A DNA stretch of 64,000 nt from Dryomyza anilis (GCA_951804985.1 OX638133.1:29227963-29291962); one strand, 5' to 3'; numbered from the stretch's first letter, positions 44,880-55,534 are shown. Made by a program: numbers and translations. Notes: generated from the sequence alone by a model not told the origin.

Positions 44880-45440
44880 TCTGACTACACTCACGTGTTT
44901 TTAAAATAGTCAATAAAAAGGAACATTTTTTGTACTTTTTTGAGTTTCTTTCTTATAAAATGAAGTTTTCAACTTTTTTTTATGTTTTTCTTGTTTCTAC
45001 ATCACTACTACTTTTCGTGAAACTCCGTCATTACAATAAAACTCAAATAAAAAACGAGTAGGGTATAAGTTGGTTTTTTTTGCAAAAAACTATATGTCAA
45101 AAATATTTAAAAGTTACATGCCACACCCTCCTCCATGATTGGTAGGACACAGTCATACAAAAATAAAATCCTTTCTATATCCCCCAGATGCACAAAAATT
45201 CACAATCCCATTTGAGTTGAAGTATTGTTTGGAGGAGGCAAAGGCTAGTTTGAACAATTGAAGCTGACGTCTTACAATTTCTTTGATTTGAAGTAGGAGT
45301 AGGTGTTCACAGCAGATAGATCAATATAGGTTTGAATAGCCGGCCATCCGGATGATTTTGTAAGTTTTTACATGTATTGAACTCATTTTCAATTGGAAAT
45401 AATGACCATATCAACATTTGATATTAGCTGCGTTCCCGTG
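44880..45440. other. Unclassified spacer
   Basis: No gene, RNA or shared repeat recognised. Confidence 0.4.
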
Positions 45441-45444
45441 ACAC

Positions 45445-45575
45445 TTGAATCAGATAAATGTATGTTTTAGACGAAATTCGGATACGCGCAGAAAATATAT
45501 TATTGTGTGTTTAAAATATTTTCAAAAATATTACTAAACCGTCTCGAGCCTGCCAAAAAATGTGGTCTAGGGTCC
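45445..45575 (+). repeat. Family A repeat fragment
   Basis: Ends with CCGTCTCGAGCCTGCCAAAA and GTGGTCTAGGG, matching CTCGACCCTGCCAAAAATTTTGTCTGG at the first locus with changes. Upstream similarity is weak. Confidence 0.55.
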
Positions 45576-45592
45576 CATGTTTTGAAACCTAA

Positions 45593-45722
45593 TGCTTGGT
45601 TTTCACTATGTCATTTTGTGCCATATTTGTTTTCTTTACAAAACTGTGCCATATGAAAAAACAACAAATTTGAAATTTAGGAACATGAAACTAACACAAA
45701 ATGACATATTGAAAACCAAGCA
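45593..45722. mobile_element. 130-bp hairpin MITE with 28-bp arms
   Basis: The left arm TGCTTGGTTTTCACTATGTC and onward to TTTTGTG is complementary to the right arm CACAAAATGACATATTGAAA to CCAAGCA, with one mismatch in 28. Flanking TAA on both sides would fit a 3-bp target duplication, although the right TAA also belongs to the abutting SINE tail. The inner GTGCCATAT occurs twice as a direct repeat (near 45621 and 45648). Confidence 0.88.
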
Positions 45723-46014
45723 TAATAATAAACAGTCCTATAAGAACTTAGGCCGAGCTCTCTCACCATTTTGAGCTGTGCGTGTTATATTTGTACTCAA
45801 AGTGGTGGGACCTACAGTTTAATGCCGAATCCGAACGGCGGGTGAGAGTTTTCATAGGCAATATTTTACTCTCGTAGGTTTGCTATTTACTGCCGAGTGG
45901 TGCGCAGTATAGAATGTTTCTATGAAAAGATTTTGTTAGCCCCAGTCCAGACTTGAACCTGGGACCTTTCGGCTCACAGTTCAACGCACTAACCTTGAGC
46001 TACCGTCGCTTAAG
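45723..46014 (-). mobile_element. tRNA-derived SINE
   Basis: Minus-strand copy with head near 46014-45940 (TAGCTCAAGGTTAGTGCGTT, B-box GGTTCAAGTCT), full body and a TTTATTATTA tail at 45723-45733. It has a handful of substitutions and small deletions relative to the copies at 47828 and 54460. Confidence 0.93.
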
Positions 46015-46019
46015 AAGCC

Positions 46020-46900
46020 AAATATATGATAATAAAAATTCGTAGAATCATACGAAACCGTGTTGCTTTAAAATGCTTTTTCATTACTTATTTATATTAG
46101 AAATATATAAAATAGTTACTGGTTAAACTCAAGTTTTTGCTGATAAGCATATTTCGTATGAATTCGTAATGTATAAATTAAAAAATAAAAATACCTAAAC
46201 TTTTTTGTTTGCACTGTGGTTTCTGTCTGGAAGGTTTTCGAAATCGACCAATTTAAAAGTCGTACTAAAAAAAGTGCTTAAAAAGTATTTATATTCATCA
46301 AATAAAATAAATTTAAATATTTAAATAAAGTAAGATATCTCGTTTTGAAACGTACTTTTAAATACGTGACAAAAAAAAAATACCAATGTACTTCAAAATC
46401 CCGTTTAAGTACCTTAAGGATTATCCATATGGGAAATTCCAATCGATAAGGTTTTCAAATTTTTCTTCGATTTTCGTGAAATTTAGTTTATGCATTTGAA
46501 TATAAAAATAAAAAATATGAGTAGATTATTTTTTGAAATTCGAAAATTTCACAAAATTATGAAGCTTCAAAGGAACACTATTTTTTTATGGAAGTGACTT
46601 CGAATGCAGTTATCTAGGTCAAAAAAGTTGGAAAATGTATATTTTCTGTATCTATTATGCTCAGAATTGAACGTAGTGTTCGATTCTGGTTTACATTAGG
46701 GGGCATTCACAGAAAACGTTACCAATGTGTGATATATTAATATTAAACCTATTGATTTCGTTTAATGATTTTTAGGATAAGAATTACTTCTAACTCTATA
46801 TCCTGTGATCAAAATTTACCAAAATGCATGGCAAATGTGTTCTTTTCTCAATAAAAGTCATGTAAATATTTATTTCAATTTTATAATAGTACAAAATTGA
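46020..46900. other. AT-rich spacer
   Basis: No recognised gene or repeat. Confidence 0.4.
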
Positions 46901-46904
46901 AGCA

Positions 46905-47170
46905 ATATATCGTCGTTGTAGAACGAAAAGTCACCACATACATTTTTATGAAAAACTTAATTTTCGAGTTTTTTGATTAATATTATAAAATGTAATTGAT
47001 GCATTTTTAAAATTTAAAAATCAACTAATAGATTTACATTTTTTTTATCATGTGGTAAAAAAAGTGAAATCAACGATTAAAATTTGACAGATTTATAATG
47101 TTTTTTGTAAATGAATATTTAACATTTTGAAAATGTATTTGGTATCTTTTCGTTCTACAACGACGATATG
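46905..47170. mobile_element. MITE with TATCGTCGTTGTAGAACGAA terminal inverted repeats
   Basis: 266 bp bounded by ATATCGTCGTTGTAGAACGA and its complement (TCGTTCTACAACGACGATAT). The arms extend about 40 bp into AAAAGTCACCACATACATTTT versus AAAAGATACCAAATACATTTT. The same terminus occurs alone at 35968, 41957 and 44600. The internal frames 47070-47329 are open by chance. Superfamily not assigned. Confidence 0.9.
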
Positions 47171-47815
47171 ATACACTGTAGTTTCGTTGTTTTGAATCGG
47201 AAAGAAAATTGAATAGTACAATTTGAAAGGTCTGCGAAAGTATGCCACACATTGCATTGGTGATAAGTGGTTCAAAGTACCGACAATTAACCAAAATGAA
47301 ATTGCCTTTTGCGTTTTAACTTCCGTCACAAAAAAAATAGTAAAAGTTATTTTGCGAACTATTTTGCAAACCTACAACTGGGAAACATTGTAAAAGTAAA
47401 GATGTTTGTCGTATCTTTTCATTTATTATAGTTTTTGGTCTCATAGCTATTCCAGATGGTTGCTATATACATCCAAAATATTGTAACGCCCGTCACAAGA
47501 AAAAATCGTCGCAAAACAAAAAAAACTGGAAAATACTATATATTTGTTAATATATGTATCAATAATCAATAGAAAAAGTATTAAATATTCCAATATAATC
47601 AATAAGCAAAGACAAAAAAGGGAAATTCCAAAAATTACAAAAAAAAATCATAAAAAATCACAAAAAAAAACATTATTTTCGAAAAGCGAAAAATATTTAT
47701 ATATGTTGCAGAGAGAGTAGTTATTTAAAAGAATGGTAATATAATAATTATTTTTTTCAAAACGAAATGTTTTGTTTTAAACTTAAATTATATGTAGACG
47801 GTGTACCTTAAAATA
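47171..47815. other. AT-rich spacer
   Basis: Contains the first GTAACGCCCGTCACAA word at 47483-47498. Otherwise nothing recognised. Confidence 0.4.
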
Positions 47816-47827
47816 ACGGTTTACCAT

Positions 47828-48137
47828 AATAATAATAATAGTTTGGCGCTACAGTCCTGTTTAGAACTTCGGCCGAGCTCTCTCACCATTTTGAGCTGTG
47901 CGTGTTATATTTGTACTCAAAGTGGAGGGACCTACAGTTTATTGCCGAATCCGAACGGCGGGTGAGAGCTTTTCATAGGCAATGGTTTTACTCTCGTAGA
48001 TTTGCCATTTACTGACGAGAGGTAGCGCGGTATAGAAAAATGTTTCTATGAAAAGATGTTGTTAGCCCCAGTCCAGGCTTGAACCGGGGACCTTTCGGCT
48101 CGCAGTCCAACGCACTAACCACTGAGCTACCGCGGCT
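47828..48137 (-). mobile_element. tRNA-derived SINE, young copy with target-site duplication
   Basis: Complete copy: on the minus strand the head AGCCGCGGTAGCTCAGTGGT contains an A-box (TAGCTCAGTGG) and the B-box GGTTCAAGCCT follows. The body and an ATTATTATTATT tail end at 47828. The 12-mer ACGGTTTACCAT flanks both sides (47816-47827 and 48138-48149), a perfect target-site duplication. A RNA polymerase III internal promoter is inferred from the boxes. Confidence 0.96.
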
Positions 48138-48242
48138 ACGGTTTACCATTCCTATCACAAAAATTTGCTCTTTTTCATCAAAAAATTTCAATTCAAAATC
48201 CATATTGAAATTTTCATGTATATTTGTATAGAATTCGTACAG

Positions 48243-48279
48243 GTAACGCCCGTCACAAAATGTGTAACACCCGTCACAA
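48243..48279 (+). repeat. GTAACGCCCGTCACAA paired motif
   Basis: GTAACGCCCGTCACAA at 48243-48258 and GTAACACCCGTCACAA at 48264-48279, 21 bp apart. Further copies are at 47483-47498 and, as GTAACGCCCGTTACA, at 49237-49251. The G/C-rich core stands out in AT-rich DNA. Confidence 0.85.
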
Positions 48280-48300
48280 GTTTTGATACTTTATAAGTAA

Positions 48301-49081
48301 CCCTGCAGTGTAAAGAACTAGTTGTATACTAGTATTGGTCTAGTTCTCCGTAGACACTAAACTAGCCCGAATTCGACCCCATTTTCATACAATGAACTGT
48401 AATTTTTCAATGCTCATGTCCTACGATGTGTCAATTGTCCCCGCTTGCATTACATTTAAGTAGTTTTTGAACTAGTTTCTTGTAACCAGTCTTTAGAATA
48501 ATTTTTTACAGTCAGTCTATAAACTAGTTCGTTTAATCCTACTTTAAACTGGTTACTATTTACCAATTGGGACACTAGAGCTGTAAGGTGTTCGACGACA
48601 ATTAATATAGTCAAGCGCATCAAGATCTAACAGTTTTGCTGTCTAGGTCGTGTGGAACGAATGGTTGAAATTGCTCCAGTCAAGAAATGTCTTGAAATGG
48701 GACTTTATGCAGTCCAGAGAGACTGGAGCGGCTTTTTATCAAGGCACGGTAGTAAGGCTCTTTCAAATATTTAACAAATGCCTTTCAAATAGGTTATATT
48801 TTGAATTTTACGAGCTTATGGCGGAAAGAAATAAAACAAATCACACGATGGAACCCACCACAAATTTAAAAAGAAAGATGTTTCCTACAAAATTAATAAA
48901 TGAAATATAATTTGTATTTCAAAATTTATTTTGTTTTTGACAATTTTGACACGTTCCTCTACGAAACATTTTTTTTAACTGGTTTTCTCTGCATCAATTT
49001 TACCTAGTTACTAATCTAGAAACTTGGTTACTAATATAAATACTACATATTTATGCTACTAGTTTCGATTTCACTGCAGGG
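48301..49081. mobile_element. 781-bp non-autonomous element with CCCTGCAGTG ends
   Basis: Begins CCCTGCAGTG and ends CACTGCAGGG. Both subterminal regions are rich in the words ACTAGTT, CTAGTTT and GGTTACTA in opposite orientations (for example 48316-48350 against 49000-49065). The internal plus frame 48650-48910 (86 codons) carries no motif I recognise and may be a transposase scrap or chance. No target duplication is obvious, so the superfamily is left open. Confidence 0.75.
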
Positions 49082-49660
49082 AAGTGATCAAAGTAACCTT
49101 TCCAGAATTTTGTGATAGAAGAGAGAACTCCCATTATTAATGAAGTATTTGAGATATACTTAATCTTCATAGTCCGATTACTTTAGCTAAAATTTAATAC
49201 TCTGTGGAGTAAACTCTGTTTTTTGAAAAAGTACATGTAACGCCCGTTACAGCGTTTAACTTATAATTTCTAGAAAGATATAGGACCTATTGAAATTTTT
49301 TTTTACACCTGCATAGAGGAACATAAGATCTATCCTCTGCTTCTTAAAAATATATCTATCCTTTTTTATTTATCAAATGAGAAGGTTTTTAATCGTACGA
49401 TTGAATGCCCCTTATTTTTTTATAAGTCGGTTTATAATTATAAAATTATTGTAAACATTTTTTTCAAAATTAATTCTATTATTTATAAATATACTGTTTG
49501 ATTTAAGGGAGACATATTTTTTTGTGTATAATATATTTTTTCAATGACTGTAAACGTGCAATTAAAATGAACATAAACTTTATTAAAGTAAATAAACTTT
49601 ATTAAAAAAAAAAAAATTCCGAAACTTCTCGGTACTTATGCGGGAAATGCACTAATGTAG
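49082..49660. other. AT-rich spacer
   Basis: Contains one GTAACGCCCGTTACA word at 49237. No gene recognised. Confidence 0.4.
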
Positions 49661-49967
49661 GAAGGTAGCTCAGTGGTTAGTGCGTTGGACTGCGAGCCGA
49701 AAGGTCCCCGGTTCAAGCCTGGACTGGGGCTAACAACATCTTTTCATAGAAACATTTTTCTATACCGCGCTACCTCTCGTCAGTAAATGGCAAACCTACG
49801 AGAGTAAAACAATGCCTATGAAAAGCTCTCACCCGCCGTTCGGATTCGGCAATAAACTGTAGGACCCACCACTTTGAGTACAAATATAACACGCACAGCT
49901 CAAAATGGTGAGAGAGCTCGGCCGAAGTTCTATACAGGACTGTAGCGCCAAACTATATATATATATA
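49661..49967 (+). mobile_element. tRNA-derived SINE, young copy
   Basis: Nearly identical to the copies at 47828 and 54460 from GGTAGCTCAGTGGTTAGTGC through GGTTCAAGCCTGGACTGG, the body and GCGCCAAACTA. The first bases of the head are altered (GGAAGGTAGC), and the tail is TATATATATATA instead of ATT repeats. A clear target duplication was not found. Confidence 0.95.
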
Positions 49968-50149
49968 CCTAACCGAGGTTTACTGTGTACTAAAAAATGT
50001 TAAGTCAAGATTTTAAAAACTATACAAATGTAGAATAAAATAGGAAATTTATGAACTTATATATAAAATTAATTTGTGTCTTAAATTGCATTTGAGTTGT
50101 CTGTAAAATTGTGCCAGTTAATAATAATCAAAGGTGCGTTCAGGCAGTT

Positions 50150-51110
50150 CGTCGAAGTACCGTCCCTAAAAAAAAAAGACCATAGCATTTTTGTTACCTT
50201 TTTAGAAAAATAGTTCTGTAGAAGCAAAAGATAGCAAAAAACTGCAAATTACAAGTTGTACTAGAGACGATGTAGACGCCGTTTGTGGTGCTAGTGGTGG
50301 CGGCAGCGATGGTGATGTGGTCGATCGTTGGACGATCTGTGCGACGATCGATTTCTTGCAGCTCAAAACAGCAAATAGTGGCGCGACGGCGCACATTTCA
50401 ATAGTATTTTAGCCAACAATTGAATGCTTGAATTGAGCACGAACATGTTTAATTAATTATGCGCGGCATGCGATTAATATTAGCAACAAACACGCAACAA
50501 CACGAGTAAGAACAATGTTGAGGGTTTTTTTTTTTTTTTGTTCAGAACTATTTGTCGTTTTTTTTTTTATTATAATTTGTTTGGTTTATTTCTTTTAATT
50601 ATTTTTTTTTAATATTTGATTTTTTTTATTAAAGGTTGCCTTTTATGTCTTTGTGTTGATTTTAAAATTTCGCGCACAATTCAATTGTGGCGCTTGCTGC
50701 GTAGACGACTTGCCGCGACTCAATGGGTGACGATCGTGCGCAAAACGCATGAATGAAGCGACGACTATGAACTACGACGACGACTACGACATGTGTTGGC
50801 CGACGGAACAAGATAAGGAATACGGAAGCACGTAAACGGTAATACGAACAGCGCCAAACAGCGAGACTGTTGGTCGACGTTTCAAATGGACGACGACGAC
50901 GACGATGACAACGGTTCGGATCGAATCGGATCGGTTAGGGCGACGAACGAACAAATGAACGCGCAACGGTTCACTGCACGACTGTCGTGTGGGTTGGTAT
51001 TACAGGTGGTGGTGGTGCGGCTAAAGTTGAAGGTGAAGGTAGCGGTAAAGTGGCGGTAAATTTAAAGTTGGCGGCAATTTTAAAGTTTAGCTTGTATAAA
51101 TTGCGTATAC
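50150..51110. other. Unique GC-richer island
   Basis: Two clusters, at about 50260-50400 (GGCGGCAGCGATGG, CGATCGTTGGACGATC, GTGCGACGATCGA) and 50690-51060 (GACGACGACGACGATGAC, GGATCGAATCGGATCGG, then GGTGGTGGTGGTGCGG and GCGGTAAAGTGGCGG). Overlapping minus frames (50194-50396, 50784-50966) lack protein-like features. Poly-T tracts separate the clusters. Candidate conserved non-coding DNA. Confidence 0.4.
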
Positions 51111-51683
51111 GTCACGGCAAACAGTATTTTTTATATTATATTTCAATTGGTATTCAGTTTTTTTAAAATATTTATTATGATTTATTTATTAAAACTTATC
51201 ATATTTTTTGTTTTGATTTAATTTTTATTTGATTTTTTTTTTTTATTTAATATTTTTAATTTGAATTTTTTTTATTTAATTTTTTTTTTATTTAACTTTT
51301 TTTATATAACTTTTTTTTATTGTTTTTTCTCTGTAATTACAACAAATTTAAATTGCAACGCGCGCCAATTTGCAGTTTTCTCAATGGATTCACGACGATT
51401 GCCAGAGTACCGAACAGACGACAATGCGGCGATAACAGCCTCCACACAACTGCTGCTTGTTAGTATTATTTTTTTTTTTAATTTGTTGTGGTTTGTTGTA
51501 TAAATATTTTTATTGTGGTTTTTTTTATTGTATTTTTCTAATATTAAAATTTTTTTACAAAACTTTTATTTTTTTTATAAATCAAATTTTTCGGTATAAT
51601 AATTATATATTTATTTTTTTAATATTTTTTTAACATTTTTTTTAAATATTTTTTTTTTAATTTTCACTACTTGCTTTTTCCAA
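51111..51683. other. T-rich low-complexity DNA with a short unique insert
   Basis: Long TTTTTTATTTAA-type tracts on the plus strand at 51120-51320 and 51465-51665. Between them about 130 bp of normal complexity (CAACGCGCGCCAATTTGCAG, GATTGCCAGAGTACCGAACA). No gene supported. Confidence 0.5.
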
Positions 51684-51950
51684 GTCAAGTCAAACGCTTT
51701 AAACTCAACGCAAAATATTCCGGCGCGCATTCAGTTTCTCATTTAACGTTACCAAAACCAAACGACACACAACACAACAAAAGAAACAACTCAGCGTCGA
51801 AATTAAGACCGTCCGTTCGGCAGCACGGTTCAAGTTGAACTAAACTGAGCAGATTTGCAGCCCGCAGTGATTGAGCTTCGTCGTCGCAGCAGTCGCAGTC
51901 GCCGCCACCAGTGTTGCCATTTGACGTTAGTAAAAATGTGGCACACACAT
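51684..51950. promoter_or_regulatory. Unique island, possible minus-strand core promoter
   Basis: Minus-strand reading contains an initiator-like CTCAGTTTAG (51848-51839) and, about 30 bases later, CGAACGGACGGTC (about 51818-51806), resembling fly downstream core elements but not at the exact consensus spacing. Upstream lie GCAACACTGGTGGCGGCGAC and GCGACTGCTGCGACGACGAA. Promoter activity is a guess. Confidence 0.25.
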
Positions 51951-51959
51951 ATAAAAAAA

Positions 51960-52775
51960 GTACTATCCTACTATAATATAATAAAATCTTTGTTTGTTGG
52001 TTTGTTTTGCTTCGCTGTCTAAATGGCTGATTCGAATCTCTTGTACCACAGATGTTCTAGGGTTTGGACGAAATGATAGGCTATATTTTAATTCTAAATT
52101 CCACCGATAGATGATGAGTTTTTATATCTCTGTATCCACTGATTCGAGCATTTTACATAGTGAATCTTTGTAGAAGACTAATAAAAATAGGCTAATAATT
52201 TTGACCAGTTCCAATTTTCACTAATTTTTACAACTCTGTATCCTCTGAACCGATTTGAATCAAATTTAAAAAAAGTGACCCTGTGTTGCGTTTCTATATA
52301 TGATAAATTAGTTCTAAATTTTATCAGTAGACGACGTAAATGCCCCTAAAGGCCCCAAAGATCTAGCAGACATTTTGTAGAGAGACTTTCTGAAGTAAGC
52401 CGGTTAACATAGTCATCATATAACAATAAAGAGCGCTAATTTGTACAACTCTGTAACCCCTGAATCAATTTTGACAAAATTTAAAATAGTGACTCTTTAT
52501 TAAATATAGATACATTTATATACTTCTATATACAACTCTTGGTCCGTCTGTCGTCGGTCCGTTGGTCTGGCTGTCTGTTTGTTCCAGCATCACGTCTAAA
52601 CCGCTTAATCGACATATGCTATATATGGGCGTGATTGGACGTGTCACCTCCAATACAATCTAAAATTTAACAAGAATATATATACTTTTCCATACCGGAG
52701 ATGCTTCCTTCTGGGTGTTACAAACGGCGTACCAAACTGAATATACCCTTTCACTCTTAGTGTAGGGTATAAAAA
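51960..52775 (+). repeat. Dispersed fly repeat with internal CTCTGTATCC repeats
   Basis: Repeated phrases ACTCTGTA(T/A)CC(C/T)CTGAA(C/T)C near 52222 and 52448, with an earlier diverged one near 52128. Each is followed by AAATTTAAA and AGTGA(C/A)(C/T)CT. Then come CTCTTGGTCCGTCTGTCG (52529), GCTATATATGGGCGTGATTG, CCTTCTGGGTGTTACAAACG (minus-strand version of the 43018 phrase) and AGTGTAGGGTATAAA. This is probably a composite of old non-autonomous elements. Confidence 0.65.
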
Positions 52776-52784
52776 CGAAATAAC

Positions 52785-53510
52785 TCGGCACTTGATACAA
52801 AACAAACATGATACAAAAAAACTGAAATACAACAAAATGTTTACAAAAACAAAAATAGAAAGGGAAAAAACACACAAAAGCAAAAACAAAATAAAAACAA
52901 AAATAAAAATAAAAGCAAAAGCAAAACTAGAAATACAAAATCAAAAACATAAAAACTGAAATAAAATAAAATGTATTACACAATCAAAAACAGAAAGGCA
53001 AAAGCAGCAAACAGCAAAACCAGAAATACAAAATCAAAAACAAAACCATAAAATCTGAAAAGTAACAACACAAAAACAATAGCACATAAACATTTGCAAA
53101 AACAAAGGGAAAACAGTAGAACTAATAAAAACTGCAAACACAAAAGCTAAAACACAAAATAAAAGGGCAAACACAAAAGTAAAAGAAAAAATTCAAAAAC
53201 CAAAACAAAGAAAAAACATAAAAGCAAAAGAAAAGTAAAAAAAAGTAAAAACAAATACAAATCTCAGAATAAAAATTAAAAGCAAAATAAAAAAAACAGA
53301 AACAAACAAATAAAAAACGCAAAAAAGCCACAAAAAATCAATCAAAAGAAAAAAAACTGAAACAGAAACGGAAAAAAACACAAAAGGCTAACATATAAAT
53401 AATAGCAAAAACCAAAATAAACGAAAACAAAAAAATTAAAAAAACACAACAATAAAAACAAAATCTAGAACAAAATAACAAAATAAAAAAAAAAAACAAT
53501 ATAAATATAA
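52785..53510. repeat. A-rich degenerate array (CAAAAA/GCAAAA)
   Basis: About 720 bp composed almost wholly of A with single C or G spacers: AAAACAAAAATAAAAGCAAA, ACACAAAAGC, AACTGAAA. T is rare. It is the mirror of the T-rich array at 63340-63905. All minus frames here (53122-53532) are Phe/Cys-rich artefacts. Confidence 0.9.
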
Positions 53511-53526
53511 CATTTAAATTTTGGAT

Positions 53527-53741
53527 GCTCAAAAATTAGCTTAAATCCCATTAAAATTGGTCAATAGGACAATTATTGATTTAATAGTATACAAAAAATA
53601 AACCTTCTCATATAAACTCAATGGCAATGTCGTGGTATTTTCTAGTATTTAATGGTATTTTTCGATTAAAATAATAATTTATCCTATTGACTATTTTTAA
53701 TAGTAAAAAAACTATTATTTATATAGTATTTTTTCTGGGTG
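53527..53741 (+). mobile_element. CACCCAGAAAA MITE, copy 1
   Basis: Shares its whole length with 54001-54220: AAATCCCATTAAAATTGGTC, AATAGGACAATTATTGATTT, TATAAACTCAATGG, ATGTC.TGGTATTTTCTAGT and the 3-prime TTTTTTCTGGGTG. The 5-prime terminus is degraded. Confidence 0.9.
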
Positions 53742-54000
53742 TTGGGTTTTGATACTAACAAGCACCTTAATTTCCTTCTATAGAAGGATTTGAACTATAT
53801 TTTTTTTTAGTCTACTCCGATCTAAAATAATTGGATGAATATAGATGGTAGGACAAATTTTTTGTGGTATTTTCTAACAGCATTCCCAGCAAGATATGCC
53901 TTACCAAAACTCCAATACATAGACAAAACTATATTTTCTCACTCAAACATAACTAATTTGAAATACATCCCTGCAGGACCAATGATGGATAAATGACCCA

Positions 54001-54220
54001 CACCCAGAAAAAAATTCCCTTAAATCCCATTAAAATTGGTCAATAGGACAATTATTGATTTAATAGTGTACAAAAAATAAATTTTTTCATATAAACTCAA
54101 TGGTAATGTCATGGTATTTTCTAGTATTTAATGGTATTTTCCGATTAAAATAATAATTTATCCTATTGAATATTTTTAATAGTAAAAAACTATTATTTAT
54201 ATAGTATTTTTTTCTGGGTG
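54001..54220 (+). mobile_element. CACCCAGAAAA MITE, copy 2 (intact ends)
   Basis: 220 bp from CACCCAGAAAAAAATTCCC to TTTTTTTCTGGGTG, with inverted termini of about 14 bp. A subterminal AATAGT...ACTATT palindrome lies near 54178-54200. It has no coding capacity. Flanks give no unambiguous target duplication. Confidence 0.93.
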
Positions 54221-54459
54221 CATAATTTAACTAGTAATAAAACTAATATATTTTGCGCGTTGGTTTGTCACCATTTTTTATTTGTAGGTTATTCTTTACG
54301 TTTGCATTTTCTTCTAACAGCCGCTACAGCGGAAGGTGATAAAAAGTTTTTGTTTAAATTATAATCAATTAATAAGCATTGATATAAAGTATATTGAAAA
54401 ATGTATTTCTATACATTTATCTATTTATATTATAGATGTCATCAAAGTAGAAGGGAAGT

Positions 54460-54762
54460 AGCCGCGGTAGCTCAGTGGTTAGTGCGTTGGACTGCGAGCC
54501 GAAAGGTCCCCGGTTCAAGCCTGGACTGGGGCTAACAACATCTTTTCATAGAAACATTTTTCTATACCGCGCTACCTCTCGGCAGTAAATGGCAAACCTA
54601 CGAGAGTAAAAACATGGCCCATGAAAAGCTCTCACCCGCCGTTCGGATTCGGCAATAAACTGTAGGTCCCACCACTTTGAGTACAAATATAACACGCACA
54701 GCTCAAAATGGTGAGAGAGCTCGACCTAAGTTCTTATAGAACTGTAGTGTCAAACTATTATT
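54460..54762 (+). mobile_element. tRNA-derived SINE, reference copy with target-site duplication
   Basis: 303 bp. The tRNA-related head is AGCCGCGGTAGCTCAGTGGT with A-box TAGCTCAGTGG and B-box GGTTCAAGCCT (near 54512-54522). The body has the landmarks CATAGAAACATTTTTCTATA, CCGCGCTACCTCTCGGCAG, AAGCTCTCACCCGCCGTTCG and AACACGCACAGCTCAAAATG, with a terminal ACTATTATT. It is flanked by 16-bp duplications AAAGTAGAAGGGAAGT (54444-54459) and AAAGTGGAAGGGATGT (54763-54778), two mismatches. It needs a LINE partner for mobility; which one is unknown. Confidence 0.96.
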
Positions 54763-54779
54763 AAAGTGGAAGGGATGTC

Positions 54780-55530
54780 TGCATTAAACAAATCCATAGA
54801 ACGAAGCAAAACAAGGGTAAACAAAAGAAGTTTTAACAGAAAATCTGGAATTTTGGGATTTTGGTTTTATTTTCTATAATGTTGGTTAGTTTATTAGTTA
54901 TTTAACCGTCACTAACCTCTTACGTAAAATATTTCGTAAATTTACCAGTAATTTAATCGTCATTAATTACCAAAACAACAGTGACAAACATATATTCAAC
55001 TGTATCTCATTGTAGGTGAATGAGAAAGAGGTAAAAAAATAACACGCACACATAAGTTTCGGTCATTTTTATCCCGACGCTCTTAAAATCTGTATATAAA
55101 CTTTTAGTAAAACTTTCAGTTCTGCTACTAGTAATATTACTGCTGGTGTTCTTGCTGGGTTATGTAACTTTTAGGCCCCATTAGAATATGAAATAAAAAT
55201 AAAAGTTTGGTTTCGATCCGTCCTAATGCACAGTGATGAAAAAATGAAATTAAAATCAAAATATTTAATAAAAATAATTAAAATAATAAAATGTTTACAA
55301 AAAATATAAACGTATTTTTTTTAAATTTTGAATTTGCACCAAAAATCGACAAAATTATAAATCTACTACTAAAAACTACTACGAAATGCATGCGTAAAAT
55401 ACAAATTTCTTGGACAATTTCAGTTTGTCATCACTTATAATTCAAATTTTACACTAAATAAAACAATAAAAAAAAAAATTTAAAACAAAAATATATAATA
55501 AATAAAAAATTAAATATACAATTAAATAAA
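54780..55530. other. AT-rich spacer
   Basis: No gene or shared repeat recognised. Confidence 0.4.
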
Positions 55531-55534
55531 AAGA

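Noticed and set aside
49661..49735. Functional tRNA gene (also the heads at 54460, 48137 and 46014)
   Set aside because: Each tRNA-like head is followed by the same 230-bp body and tail, so these are SINE heads; the anticodon stem is also poor.
53122..53532. Phe/Cys-rich proteins on the minus strand, and similar plus frames at 63294-63885
   Set aside because: Low-complexity A-rich and T-rich arrays produce these frames.
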